From the NCBI RefSeq assembly GCF_965232525.1, contig NZ_OZ246980.1, positions 1,488,001 to 1,552,000 of the forward strand: a DNA stretch of 64,000 nt, given 5' to 3'. The first letter of the stretch is position 1. Every line of letters begins with the position of its first letter. Positions 53,075 through 61,929 of the stretch are shown piece after piece. The notes beneath the pieces are model-generated. The model did no database searches, was not told the origin of the DNA, and was given only the letters and a program-made list of their open reading frames with translations. The translations under genes and the position numbers were made by a program. The stretch is from Bauldia sp965232525 (GTDB taxonomy: Bacteria; Pseudomonadota; Alphaproteobacteria; Rhizobiales; Kaistiaceae).

Positions 53075-54370
53075 CTACAGAAGGTCCTGAATGTCGATTT
53101 CGGCATCCGACAACGCGTCGTCGGTTGATTTTCCGGTCAACCAGATCGACTGGAGCTCGCGGACGAGGGTGTCCTGAATTGCGCCGTACTTCACCGACGG
53201 CGGGACATCTCGCGCGATGTTCGCGGTGTTTGCATAGTCGGCGCGATGGGGAAGGTTGGCATATTCGTCGCTCTCGAGCACCGATTTGCGAACAGCCATA
53301 TGACCGGTCTTGGCCCACGCGGCATTGTTTTCGTTGATCCAGGCCAGAAGCGCCAGGGCAGCTGCATACTTTTCGGGATTGTTCGCCTTGAGGGATGCAG
53401 GAACCGCCCACATGTGGGTGTCCGCCCAGGTTGCCGGCGTCTCGAAGAGAGTCGGAAAGTCGGTCACGTGGTAGTTCGCCAGCGGCACCTCCGGATCGGC
53501 GGCCTGTGCCGCGTAGAAATCGACCACCCAGGTTCCGTTGGCCAGGATCGCCACCTCGCCGTTGAGAAACGCCTGTTGGGCATTTTGATAGTCGTACTGC
53601 TCATTGACGTACCCGGCATCGATCAGGTCGGTCAGTGTCTTGATCGCCGTTCGGGTGGCGTCGTTGTCCAGGGTGACGGTATCGCCGTTGAAGATGTTCT
53701 GGTTCTGCTGCCAGATCCATGCGAGCAGCACTCGGACCCCCATCGGGCTTACGGAGAAGTCCGAGGCGAGGTAGTCCTTGCCGGTTTTCTCCTTAACGGC
53801 TTTCGCCTGTTCGAGGAGTTCCTCAGGCGATGACGGCAGAATCAGCGTGCCGTCTTGGTTAACGAGTCCGGCCTCTTCCATGATGTCCATGTTGACATGC
53901 CAAAGGGTGGCGTGAAAATCGAATGGAACGGCATAGATGTCGTCACCGTTCGACACGGCGGCCACGGCCAGATCGGCCCAGTCACGGCTGTCGATCCCCG
54001 CTCCAGCGAGGTCGTCTGTCAGTGCCGCGATAGCGCCAAGCGTCGCGAATTCCAACACACGATGGCGATGCATCACGTGGACATCCGGTGGGTTTCCGCC
54101 GGCATAGGCAGTCTTGATCTGGTCGTAGTAGCTGTCCCACTCGGTCGGCAGCGTGACCACTGTAATGCCGTTGTCAGCCTCCGAGAAAGCGTTGATGATC
54201 GATTGTATGATGCAGGCTTCGCCGACCGCTACAGTTGGGTCGTTTCCTGCATTCTCGCAGGCACCGAAAAACCGTCCGATGGTGATCTCGGTTTCGGCCA
54301 GGGCCTCGGACACCTGTCCTCCCGCCATGACGGCGAGCGAAGCTGCGGCCGCGATTGATAGTCGTCTCAT
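53075..54370 (-). CDS. Periplasmic sugar-binding protein, ABC family 1
   Basis: 431 residues with the signal peptide MRRLSIAAAASLAVMAGG through SEALA, cleaved near residue 25. Family features include TAYAGGNPPDVHVMHRHRV and IYAVPFDFHATLWHVNMDIMEEAGLVNQDG. Two cysteines early in the mature protein (FFGACENAGN and GEACIIQ) may form a disulfide. It is the receptor of the LacI-controlled importer, lying after the two permease genes and before GH2. Its closest relative in the window appears to be the arabinoside-locus binding protein. Confidence 0.93.
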   Translation of the reverse strand: MRRLSIAAAASLAVMAGGQVSEALAETEITIGRFFGACENAGNDPTVAVGEACIIQSIINAFSEADNGITVVTLPTEWDSYYDQIKTAYAGGNPPDVHVMHRHRVLEFATLGAIAALTDDLAGAGIDSRDWADLAVAAVSNGDDIYAVPFDFHATLWHVNMDIMEEAGLVNQDGTLILPSSPEELLEQAKAVKEKTGKDYLASDFSVSPMGVRVLLAWIWQQNQNIFNGDTVTLDNDATRTAIKTLTDLIDAGYVNEQYDYQNAQQAFLNGEVAILANGTWVVDFYAAQAADPEVPLANYHVTDFPTLFETPATWADTHMWAVPASLKANNPEKYAAALALLAWINENNAAWAKTGHMAVRKSVLESDEYANLPHRADYANTANIARDVPPSVKYGAIQDTLVRELQSIWLTGKSTDDALSDAEIDIQDLL

Positions 54371-54414
54371 GTTTCTCTCCCTTGCTGATGATTTCTTGCG
54401 AGGATCTCAGCCCC

Positions 54415-55254
54415 TCATCGTGATGTGCCCAGCGCGATGCCGCGTACGACAAACCGCTGGAACACGACAAAAAGGACAACGACCGGAAGGCTTGCGACGA
54501 CGCCCGACGCCATGAGCCTGCCGAGACCTTCGGTCGCTGCGAAGTTTTCTTGGATGGATCCCAGGCCGACGGTGATCGTGAACATCTCCTGGCGCTGCGC
54601 GGAAACCAGCGGCCAGAGGTAATCGTTCCAGGCATAGAGGAAGGTCAGGATCGCCAGCGTCGTTACAGCCGGGATCGACAGGGGAAGGACGATGCGGGCG
54701 AATATGACGAACCGGTTGGCGCCATCAAGGGCTGCCGCTTCTTCCAGTTCCTTCGGGATACCGCGGAAGAACTGCACCATCAGAAAGACGCCGAGCGGTA
54801 CGGCGAGACGCGGTGTGATCAGCGCGACATGAGTATTGTGCAATCCCCAGTCGGCGAACATCGTGTAGAGCGGGATGAAGATCACCTGTTCCGGCACGGT
54901 CAGTCCGGCGAGTACGATGGCAAGAACGAGCCTGCGGCCTTTGAACGGAATACGCGCAAATGCATATCCGGCCGTGGTCGATAGAATCAGGACGAGCACG
55001 GTCATCCCGATTGCCACGATGGCGCTGTTCAGGAACCACCTTGGCGTCAGCCCGAAATTGAATAGCTGAACGAAGTTGTCCCAGGTGAAGGGGATCGGGA
55101 TGAGCCCCAGAACGGTGTTCGTCGTGGTACGGGCGAGCAACTCGTTCGGCTGCAGCGACAACGAAACCATCCAGATCGTCGGAACCGACCAGATCAGCGC
55201 AAAAACTCCGAGCACCAAACAGATGGTCCAGTAGGTTCGATGCTGGCGGCTCAT
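54415..55254 (-). CDS. Sugar ABC transporter permease, MalG-like (CUT1)
   Basis: Inner-membrane permease of 279 residues. The first helix is near residues 10-30, with the periplasmic segment IPFTWDNFVQLFNFGLTPRWFLNS. The EAA loop reads KELEEAAALDGANRFVIFARIVLPL near residues 170-195. The C-terminus FQRFVVRGIALGTSR is typical of the branch. ATG 55254 overlaps the MalF-like stop by 4 nt. Confidence 0.93.
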   Translation of the reverse strand: MSRQHRTYWTICLVLGVFALIWSVPTIWMVSLSLQPNELLARTTTNTVLGLIPIPFTWDNFVQLFNFGLTPRWFLNSAIVAIGMTVLVLILSTTAGYAFARIPFKGRRLVLAIVLAGLTVPEQVIFIPLYTMFADWGLHNTHVALITPRLAVPLGVFLMVQFFRGIPKELEEAAALDGANRFVIFARIVLPLSIPAVTTLAILTFLYAWNDYLWPLVSAQRQEMFTITVGLGSIQENFAATEGLGRLMASGVVASLPVVVLFVVFQRFVVRGIALGTSR

Positions 55255-56384
55255 TCGGCCTCACTCCGGCTCAGGCGCAGTTGAACCAGCGCGAAAACCA
55301 GCATCACCGCGAACAGAAAGAGAGAAAGGGCTGCGGCGCTTCCGAGTTCTGAATCGCGGAACCCGGTCTGGTAGATGTAGCGGACGAGAACCTGCGTCAC
55401 GTCATTCGGGCCACCCTGGGTCATCAGGGCTGATTGCCCGAAGACCTGAAAGTGAGCGATCGTCTGGAGAACGATGACCAGGACCAGAGGGCGACGCAGT
55501 CCCGGAATTGTGATGTGGCGAAACAAGGCCCAAGACCCTGCGCCGTCGAGCTTCGCCGCCTCATAGCGTTCCTCGGGAATCGCCTGAAGGCCCGCGAGAA
55601 AGATCACCATCGCAAAACCCACAGACCACCAGATTGTAGCAATAACAATCGACGGCATGGCGAGGTACTGGTCCGTCAGCCAGACAACCGGTTCGCCTCC
55701 AAACATTCGGGTGATGTGCGCGATAATGCCCTGGCGCGGATTGAAGATAAAACTCCACATCAGGGTCACGACGGCGACCGACAAGACGTGAGATAGAAAG
55801 AAAACTGTGCGGAACGCCGCCATCATCCGCGTGGGCCGATTGAGTGCGATCGCCAAAGCGAGACCCACCGCGACGACGCCGGGGACCGTCAGGCCCATGA
55901 ACACAAAAGTGTTTCCGACGATCGGCCAGAAGCGGCGATCAAACCAACGGCCGCCCTCGTCGGGGTGAAAGCCGAGTGCGACGAACAGGAAGACCGCCGC
56001 GACGCTGGTCCAGGCCGCGGCCCGATAGGTTACCGCGCCGCGCCAGACCAGGTACCAGAGGATCAGGGTTGCGATCAGGATGACCGCGCGCAGGTCCCAG
56101 AGCTGCTCTAAGCCCCAGATCATGTCTCGTCCCCAAAGGAACCGGAAGTTCTCCAGCCCGACGTACTCTTTGGCATCGGGATTGAAGGCCACCGCCATGA
56201 GGTTCCAGTCGTGGAGGCTTATCCAGACGCCCTTGAGCAAGGGAAAGATCAGAAAGACCGCATAGACCGCCAGGAAGGGCGCGAGAAACAGATAGCCGTG
56301 GGCGGTATCCTCGTGGCGCTGCCAGAAGCCGCCCACCACACCACGGTCGGGGCTGACTAGGACCCTGCGCTCGACCAGAGTCAT
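55251..56384 (-). CDS. Sugar ABC transporter permease, MalF-like, with extra membrane insert
   Basis: 377 residues, about 70-80 longer than usual. After the first helix (residues 31-52) and the segment VGLENFRFLWGRDM, there is an insert at roughly residues 95-155 with two hydrophobic stretches (VILIATLILWYLVW and SVAAVFLFVALGF), then the normal core from about 162. The EAA loop is ERYEAAKLDGAGSWALFRHITIPGL, and MTQGGPNDVTQVLVRYIY follows. The insert could be two additional helices or a periplasmic hairpin. First gene of the operon, divergent from lacI across twin operators. Confidence 0.92.
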   Translation of the reverse strand: MTLVERRVLVSPDRGVVGGFWQRHEDTAHGYLFLAPFLAVYAVFLIFPLLKGVWISLHDWNLMAVAFNPDAKEYVGLENFRFLWGRDMIWGLEQLWDLRAVILIATLILWYLVWRGAVTYRAAAWTSVAAVFLFVALGFHPDEGGRWFDRRFWPIVGNTFVFMGLTVPGVVAVGLALAIALNRPTRMMAAFRTVFFLSHVLSVAVVTLMWSFIFNPRQGIIAHITRMFGGEPVVWLTDQYLAMPSIVIATIWWSVGFAMVIFLAGLQAIPEERYEAAKLDGAGSWALFRHITIPGLRRPLVLVIVLQTIAHFQVFGQSALMTQGGPNDVTQVLVRYIYQTGFRDSELGSAAALSLFLFAVMLVFALVQLRLSRSEAE

Positions 56385-56566
56385 CAGCGGGTCACCCTAT
56401 CCCGGCGCAGGGCGACGGCCGGACGATCACGACCCATTGTCAGGCGGAAAGCGGTTGCTGCTTTTTCATGCAGCGCAATCCGACGGCGGTGCATCGATCC
56501 GTTTGTCCTCTCCCCAAGGCGATGACTCGACTCGCGTCGTGCCTCGTCCCATGGTCACGACCTACA

Positions 56567-56604
56567 ATGAAAGCGCTTTCATCTAAATGAAAGCGCTTTC
56601 ATTT
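56567..56604. promoter_or_regulatory. Twin LacI-type operators
   Basis: TGAAAGCGCTTTCA occurs twice, at 56568-56581 and 56588-56601, centres exactly 20 bp apart (two helical turns). The second extends to a perfect 20-bp palindrome with AAA/TTT flanks. The core with central CG is the classic LacI-family operator form. They lie between the divergent permease operon and the lacI-type gene. Confidence 0.9.
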
Positions 56605-56663
56605 GACCATTTAATATCTATTCTGTCAAGAAATCTCGTCAACAGGAGCTGATTCACAAGGCC

Positions 56664-57698
56664 ATGAGGGACCCGATCAACGGAGATCGCCAGGACCTGA
56701 AGCGTGCGCCCACATTGGCCGATGTCGCGAAACGCTCAGGTGTCGCCCCGGCCACCGTATCGCGGGCTCTCAACACGCCCAGCCTCGTTCGCGAGCCGAC
56801 GCGGGCCCGCATCATGGAAGCCGTAACCGCCCTTGGATACTATGCCAATCCGGCGGCGCGCGCTCTGGCGGGGAGCCCTTGGAGGACGGTCGGCGTCATC
56901 GCCCCGTCGCTTGATCACGCCATGTTCCATCATCAGCTATCGATCTTCGAACAGGAGATGGCGGCACGGGATGTTCTTCCTCTCATTTCGGCGTCGAATT
57001 ACGATTCGGCGACCGAATTACGGCTCGTCGATTCCCTGTTGGCCCGGGGCGTTGACGGGGTTCTCCTGACCCATGTCGATCGGCCGGATCTGGTTTTCGA
57101 TGTCTTGCAGACGCGGGGAGTTCCCGTCGTGGTGATGTCAAGCCTGCCGGACGAGCGCGCCATATGGATCGGCTATGACGAGTTAGATTCCATGAGTCCT
57201 GTGGTCGATCATCTCTATGGGCTCGGGCATCGAAGCTTTGCGATTGTCGGTGATGCGCGTGCGGCAGTCCACGGACGCGCCCGCATCGCGGCGGTTCGTA
57301 AACGACTGTCTGATCTCGCGGTTGAGCTGTCACCGAACAGGGTCATCCGGTGCGGCTTCGATCCGAAGGATGCGCGCGCGGCGCTGAGGAAACTGATGAC
57401 GCTGGAGCCGAAGCCGACGGCCATTGTTTGCGGTAACGATTGGCTGGCGCTGAGCGTGCTGGCGGAAGCCGACGAGTCCGGCCTGAAAGTCCCGTATGAT
57501 ATCTCGGTGACCGGTTTCGACGATATCGACCTCGCCGGTCATCCCCGTCTGTCGCTCACCACCGTCAAAGTACCCTGGCGGGAACTCGGACGGGCCGCCG
57601 CCGAGACGCTCCATCGCGCTATTTTGGGGCGATCCGTGGGCAAGCAGGTGTTTCGAACATCGCTTATGGTCAGGCAGTCGACCGGCTCGCCCGATTGA
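56664..57698 (+). CDS. LacI-family transcriptional regulator
   Basis: 344 residues. The N-terminal helix-turn-helix and hinge read TLADVAKRSGVAPATVSRALNTPSLVREPTRARIMEAVTALGYYANPAARALAG (near residues 16-70). The rest is a periplasmic-binding-protein-like sugar sensor (TVGVIAPSLDHAMFH, GVDGVLLTHVDRPD, CGNDWLALSVLAEADESGLKVPYDISVTGFDDIDLAGH). It should repress the GH2 importer operon and itself through the operators 60-95 bp upstream. ATG 56664 is preceded by AGGAGC 13 nt upstream. Confidence 0.94.
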   Translation: MRDPINGDRQDLKRAPTLADVAKRSGVAPATVSRALNTPSLVREPTRARIMEAVTALGYYANPAARALAGSPWRTVGVIAPSLDHAMFHHQLSIFEQEMAARDVLPLISASNYDSATELRLVDSLLARGVDGVLLTHVDRPDLVFDVLQTRGVPVVVMSSLPDERAIWIGYDELDSMSPVVDHLYGLGHRSFAIVGDARAAVHGRARIAAVRKRLSDLAVELSPNRVIRCGFDPKDARAALRKLMTLEPKPTAIVCGNDWLALSVLAEADESGLKVPYDISVTGFDDIDLAGHPRLSLTTVKVPWRELGRAAAETLHRAILGRSVGKQVFRTSLMVRQSTGSPD

Positions 57699-58294
57699 TC
57701 TGCCAAGAAACTTTATCTCTTCGGGGCGTAATCCGAATCCGATCACCTCATGGGCGTTTCGCTTCACCAGCGGTGCCGCCTATGCCCCCCAACGAACCGA
57801 ACAGCTTGGTCAACGAAGCGCTTGCTAGCCACGACTACGACGATTCGAGCTTCGGACGATTGCCCGAGAATCCTCTCGACCCGATGGCCCAACCTTCCCG
57901 CCTTGGCATTGCGAGGATGCCGAAGGCGGCCCAATGTCAGGATGCGGCCGAAAGCCCTTGTCATTGGACCCACCCGAGTCCGCGTGACTGACGGCCAGGG
58001 CCAAGGCTTGGCCTGCGCGTCCATACGCTTCGCGATTTCACGACAAGGGAGGTCGCATTCGTGGCGCTTGTCGGCGCCAAGTCAGACATTGCGATCACTG
58101 CGACGACATAAATCGGACGGGGCCGCTGACTGGTAGGCGGTCCTGCTGTCAGTATTGCTCCGTCGGTGTCGGGTGGCCGCAATGAGGAAGCGCCGCGCCG
58201 CCGAAGAAGAGGAAGGGTTAGTCGCCAAACCGGCCAAAGGGAAGCGGGGAGCGAAACCAGCCGCCAAGAAGAAGGGAGCTGCCAGCAGTCAAAG
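57699..58294. other. Gene-poor stretch, probably degraded
   Basis: About 600 bp without an intact gene on either strand. A 44-codon open frame at 58182-58316 starts MRKRRAAEEEEGLVAKPAKG and is rich in lysine and alanine, like a histone-like or nucleoid-protein tail, but has no recognised family. Shorter open frames on both strands look random. With the two gene fragments that follow, this reads as a decaying region. Confidence 0.5.
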
Positions 58295-58708
58295 GTCGGC
58301 ATCAACACGGCCATGATCGGCGGCGCACGGGGCACCTGCTCCGCCGTTTCCAGCAACACCGCGTTGTTCGTCGTCGGCGAGTTCATCGCCCGTGGCCGGG
58401 TGCGTCAGGCCAATATCGGCATCGCCGCTCAGACCCTGCCGCTGCCCCGGAGACTAGCGGTCGCGGTTGGTGCCGGGCCGCAAGCCGTCCGGGTCGGCGA
58501 GGTGGAAGCGTCCAGCCCTGCGGCATCGGCTGGCTTACGCGTCGGCGATATCGTCGTCGCGCTCGCTGGCCTGCCGGTCGGTGGTGCCGATGATTTCATC
58601 CGATTGCTGGGTGCCGATCGGATTGGAACGGCGATATCTCTCGCCATCATCCGGAGCGGCCGACTGCAGGACGTCTCGACACGCCGCGAGAACGCCACGC
58701 GCGTGGGC
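58295..58708 (+). pseudogene. C-terminal fragment of an S1C (HtrA-like) serine protease with PDZ domain
   Basis: About 138 codons that begin VGINTAMIGGARGTCSAV, the end of the trypsin-like domain of S1C proteases (normally V-I-G-I-N-T-A..). The PDZ part follows: VRVGEVEASSPAASAGLRVGDIVVALAGLPVGGADDFIRLLGADRIG. The catalytic His, Asp and Ser and the whole N-terminal half are missing, so no active protease can be made. The usual domain order is preserved within the fragment. The open frame continues about 130 bp past the homology. Confidence 0.75.
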
Positions 58709-58737
58709 GGCGCTCCGCGTAGGAGGCGACGGGTGGC

Positions 58738-58949
58738 TTACGCGGCGCGGGATGGGACCGTCTGCGGTGTGGCGCGGTCGGTCAGGTCGAGGAACAGTTC
58801 ATCGACAAAACACCAGCCCCAGGCTTCCGGCGGACCATAGCCTGCGATGATCGGATGTCCGGTTGCATGGTCGCGCGCCGTGGCGTGACGATTCGGAAAT
58901 TCGTTGCAACAGCCGGTATGACCGCACGGCTGGCAGAACCGGAGATGCC
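58738..58949 (-). pseudogene. Truncated UBP-type zinc-finger protein
   Basis: Reading begins directly after the universal-stress-protein stop: HLRFCQPCGHTGCCNEFPNRHATARDHATGHPIIAGYGPPEAWGWCFVDELFLDL (given here as family stretches HLRFCQPCGH, NRHATARDHATGHPI and EAWGWCFVDE). These match the C-terminal two-thirds of UBP-type zinc-finger proteins. The first cysteine pair (C-x-E-C) and start codon are gone. It converges with the S1C fragment, 29 bp away; deletion of the N-terminus fused it to the operon. Confidence 0.75.
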
Positions 58950-59387
58950 TCAGTCCCGCACCACCAGCACCGACTGGCTTGCGTGGCGGACCACCCGTGC
59001 CGCATTGGGTCCGAGCAGGTAGTCCTTCAGCTCCGGCCGATGCGAGGCCATGACGATCAGGTCACAGCCGGTCTCGTCGGCGTAGTGGATGATCTCAGTG
59101 TAAACCTTACCGTAGGCGACGATCGATTCGACCTCGACGTCGCTGCCGATTGCCTTATCGACAAAGGCGCGCAGCTCGGCGGTCGCGTCTTGCCTGGCCT
59201 TGTCCTCAAAGTCCAGGGGGAAGTAGGTGGCGACCATCACCGAGGCGATTTCCGGCACCACTGTCAGCACATGCAGCCGCGCGCCCCAGGTGCGGGCGAT
59301 ATTGCGGGCGACTTCGATCGCCTTGGTCTGGGTGTCTCGGTGGCTGAGGTCGATGGCTAGCAGCACGTTCTTGAACATGGCGCTCAT
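58950..59387 (-). CDS. Universal stress protein (UspA family)
   Basis: 145-residue cytoplasmic protein. It begins MFKNVLLAIDLSH (after two codons) with the USP strand 1 and aspartate, and ends with the ATP-binding-type motif DLIVMASHRPELKDYLLGPNAARVVRHASQSVLVVRD, close to the G-2x-G-9x-G(S/T) pattern but lacking its first glycine. It starts 3 nt after the TRAP permease gene, and UspA proteins are repeatedly found in TRAP operons (as TeaD), where they may regulate transport. Confidence 0.93.
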   Translation of the reverse strand: MSAMFKNVLLAIDLSHRDTQTKAIEVARNIARTWGARLHVLTVVPEIASVMVATYFPLDFEDKARQDATAELRAFVDKAIGSDVEVESIVAYGKVYTEIIHYADETGCDLIVMASHRPELKDYLLGPNAARVVRHASQSVLVVRD

Positions 59388-59390
59388 CCT

Positions 59391-61850
59391 CTAGAGTGGG
59401 CCATCTCCGCCAGGCGGCATCCCGGTGGCGCGTCCGGAGGGCGAAGCGTTCCCCTCGGCACCGCTCTGGCGGTTCCGCCGCCTCCACTGGGCGAGGACGA
59501 CGAGCGCGAGCAGTACCAGCGCAAACGGATAGACCAATTCCTTAGGCGGCAACCCGGTGAGCTCGACGTCGATGTCAGTGACGATATCGTCAAACGTCAT
59601 GCCGGCCTTCTCGGCCGGGCCGTTGAAGGCCACCGCGTCGACGATCCACCGGCCCTCCGCGTCCTGACCGAGGGTCAGGCCGAAGGGGCCCTGAATCTGC
59701 ACGCCGCCGGGTTCCGGTGTCGGCAGGGCAAACAGCTTGTAGCGTTCGCCGTAGCGCGACTCCTGCACGACATGGAAGCGGACGACCTGTCCCGGATCGG
59801 TCGTCACCTCGCCGGCCGCGAAGCGGGCAACGTCGACATCCCGATAGGGCGGATAGAGCTGATCCATGAACAGGCCTGGACGGAAAAGCGCCAGGATCAC
59901 GACGATCAGGATCAGACTCTCCCACACTCTATTGCGCACCAGCATCCAGTTCTGCGTCAGCGACGAGAAAGCGAGGATCGCCAAGAGCGACATGGCGAAA
60001 ATCAGAGCGCCGTGCCAGACGCTGTCAATTCCGATGAGCAGAAGTGCTGGATTGAAGATGAACACCACCGGCAGGATGGCTGTTCGGATGTCGTAGAGGA
60101 AAGCCTGGACGCCAGTGGCCAGCGGCGGTGCCTTGGAGATCGCCGAGGCCGCGTACGCAGCCAGGCACACCGGCGGGGTGGAATCGGCCAGCAACCCAAA
60201 GAAGAGGACATAGAGGTGGACCGCGATCAGCGGCAGGACCAGCCCAGCGGCGCTGCCGAGATCGATCAGAACGCCAGCCAGTAATGAAGCGACGACAAGG
60301 TAGTTGGCGGTGGTCGGCAGGCCCATGCCGAGCACGATGCACAGCACCGCGGTCAGGCCGAGCAGGATGTAAATGTTGCCGCCGGCGAGTTCCTCCATAA
60401 CCCCGACCAGGGCGTTGGAAAGGCCGGTGGACGATACCGCCCCGACGATGATGCCGGCCGCGGCGACCGCGACGGCAATGCCGATCATGTTACGGGCCCC
60501 GACGATCATGCCGGCGACGCACGCGCTGAAGCCGTTGCCCAACGCGCTTAGCAGATTGGCCTCGCCATTACGCAAGGCATTGATCACCGGCCGCAAGAGG
60601 ATGATGACGAACAGCGCGAGGATCGAATGGAAAACCGCCGTCTGCGGGCTCCATCGCTCCACGATCAGCAGGTAGACGAGGATCACGATCGGGATCAGGT
60701 GATGCAGGCCGCTGATGAACGTCTTGCCGAGCGGCGGAATTTCCACACGCGGCAACCCGCGCAGGTTCAGCTTCAAAGCCTCAAGGTGCGAAATGTAGAT
60801 TAGCGCGATGTAGGAGATTACCGCCGGGATGAACGCTGCCTTGATGACGTCGAAGTAACTGATGCCAATGAACTCGGCGATGATGAACGCGGCTGCTCCC
60901 ATGATTGGAGGCATGAGCTGGCCGTTGGTTGAGGCGGCTACCTCGATGGCGCCAGCCTTCACCGCCGGCAGTCCCGTCCGTCGCATCACCGGAATGGTGA
61001 AGGTACCGGTGGTGACCGTATTGGCGATCGACGAACCGGAGATCATGCCGGTCATGCCGGAGGCGAGGATCGCCGCCTTGGCCGGCCCGCCGCGGAACCG
61101 GCCGACGAGGGCGAAGGCGAGGTTGAGGAAATACCGGCCGGCGCCGGCAGTCTCGAGGAGTGCGCCGAAGAAAACGAACAAGAAGACGAAGCTCACCGAA
61201 ACACTGAGCGGAATGCCGAAGATCGCCTCTCCGCCCAGCCACTGGTAGCCGATCAGCCGTTCCAGCGAGACACCCTTATGGGAGATGATCAGGGGCATCT
61301 CCTGCCCGAACACCGAGTAGAGCAGGAAGACAACACAGACGATCACCAGCGGGATACCGATCGCCCGCCGCGTCGCCTCAAGCAGGAGGACGATGCCGAC
61401 ACCGCCGATGATCGCCTCGATCGGGATTGTGAAACCGCCAACCTGCCAGGTCAGCAGCACCCCCTGGCGCTGGACGAGTCCATCGTAGCCGAAGAAGACG
61501 TAGAGCGCGCATCCAGCCCCGGCGACCGCGAGAACGACGTCGGACCACGACAGCCCTCGGTCGCGGTATCGGGGTAAAGCCGGAAAGACCAGGAATGCGA
61601 GAAACAGTCCGAAGGCAAGATGGACAGCGCGGGCCGGCACCCCGCTGATGATCCCCACGTCCAGCATGAACGGCAGCGGCGAAGCGATCCACAACTGGAA
61701 CAGGGTCCACAGGATGCACGTCGCCGCGATGATCAGGCCGAGCTTTGGTCCGGCTGCTCGGAGGCCCTCAAGCCTCTCGACAACCTCTTCCGCTGCGCCG
61801 GTCTTCGATCCGGCGGTCGCGCCGCCGCCGGGATCGGGAGGACTTGTCAT
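59391..61850 (-). CDS. TRAP transporter fused permease (4TM/12TM, with DUF3394)
   Basis: 819 residues with about 18-20 hydrophobic helices. The N-terminal part (about 40-200) corresponds to the small DctQ-like subunit and the rest to DctM. DctM motifs include FGIPLSVSVSFVFLFVFFGALLETAGAGRYFLNLA, SGMTGMISGSSIANTVTTGTFTIPVMRRTGL and GMGLPTTANYLVVASLLAGVL. The C-terminal 150 residues form the DUF3394 extension with a PDZ-like segment (EKAGMTFDDIVTDIDVEL). It uses an ion gradient, not ATP, with the TAXI protein encoded just upstream. Confidence 0.95.
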   Translation of the reverse strand: MTSPPDPGGGATAGSKTGAAEEVVERLEGLRAAGPKLGLIIAATCILWTLFQLWIASPLPFMLDVGIISGVPARAVHLAFGLFLAFLVFPALPRYRDRGLSWSDVVLAVAGAGCALYVFFGYDGLVQRQGVLLTWQVGGFTIPIEAIIGGVGIVLLLEATRRAIGIPLVIVCVVFLLYSVFGQEMPLIISHKGVSLERLIGYQWLGGEAIFGIPLSVSVSFVFLFVFFGALLETAGAGRYFLNLAFALVGRFRGGPAKAAILASGMTGMISGSSIANTVTTGTFTIPVMRRTGLPAVKAGAIEVAASTNGQLMPPIMGAAAFIIAEFIGISYFDVIKAAFIPAVISYIALIYISHLEALKLNLRGLPRVEIPPLGKTFISGLHHLIPIVILVYLLIVERWSPQTAVFHSILALFVIILLRPVINALRNGEANLLSALGNGFSACVAGMIVGARNMIGIAVAVAAAGIIVGAVSSTGLSNALVGVMEELAGGNIYILLGLTAVLCIVLGMGLPTTANYLVVASLLAGVLIDLGSAAGLVLPLIAVHLYVLFFGLLADSTPPVCLAAYAASAISKAPPLATGVQAFLYDIRTAILPVVFIFNPALLLIGIDSVWHGALIFAMSLLAILAFSSLTQNWMLVRNRVWESLILIVVILALFRPGLFMDQLYPPYRDVDVARFAAGEVTTDPGQVVRFHVVQESRYGERYKLFALPTPEPGGVQIQGPFGLTLGQDAEGRWIVDAVAFNGPAEKAGMTFDDIVTDIDVELTGLPPKELVYPFALVLLALVVLAQWRRRNRQSGAEGNASPSGRATGMPPGGDGPL

Positions 61851-61887
61851 CGACCGCGATTCGGCTCTGCAAGAAGTCGAATGGCGA

Positions 61888-61915
61888 ACCAGCGCCCCTA
61901 AGCCGGGGCGCTGGT
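61888..61915 (-). promoter_or_regulatory. Stem-loop after TAXI binding-protein gene
   Basis: Perfect 11-bp stem ACCAGCGCCCC/GGGGCGCTGGT with a 6-nt loop, 14 nt past the TAXI stop and before the TRAP permease start. No T-run on the transcribed strand. Confidence 0.72.
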
Positions 61916-61929
61916 CTGCAAGTCAGGAA

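Noticed and set aside
57764..58024. 86-codon minus-strand frame in the gene-poor stretch
   Set aside because: No ribosome site, no domain, random-looking composition.
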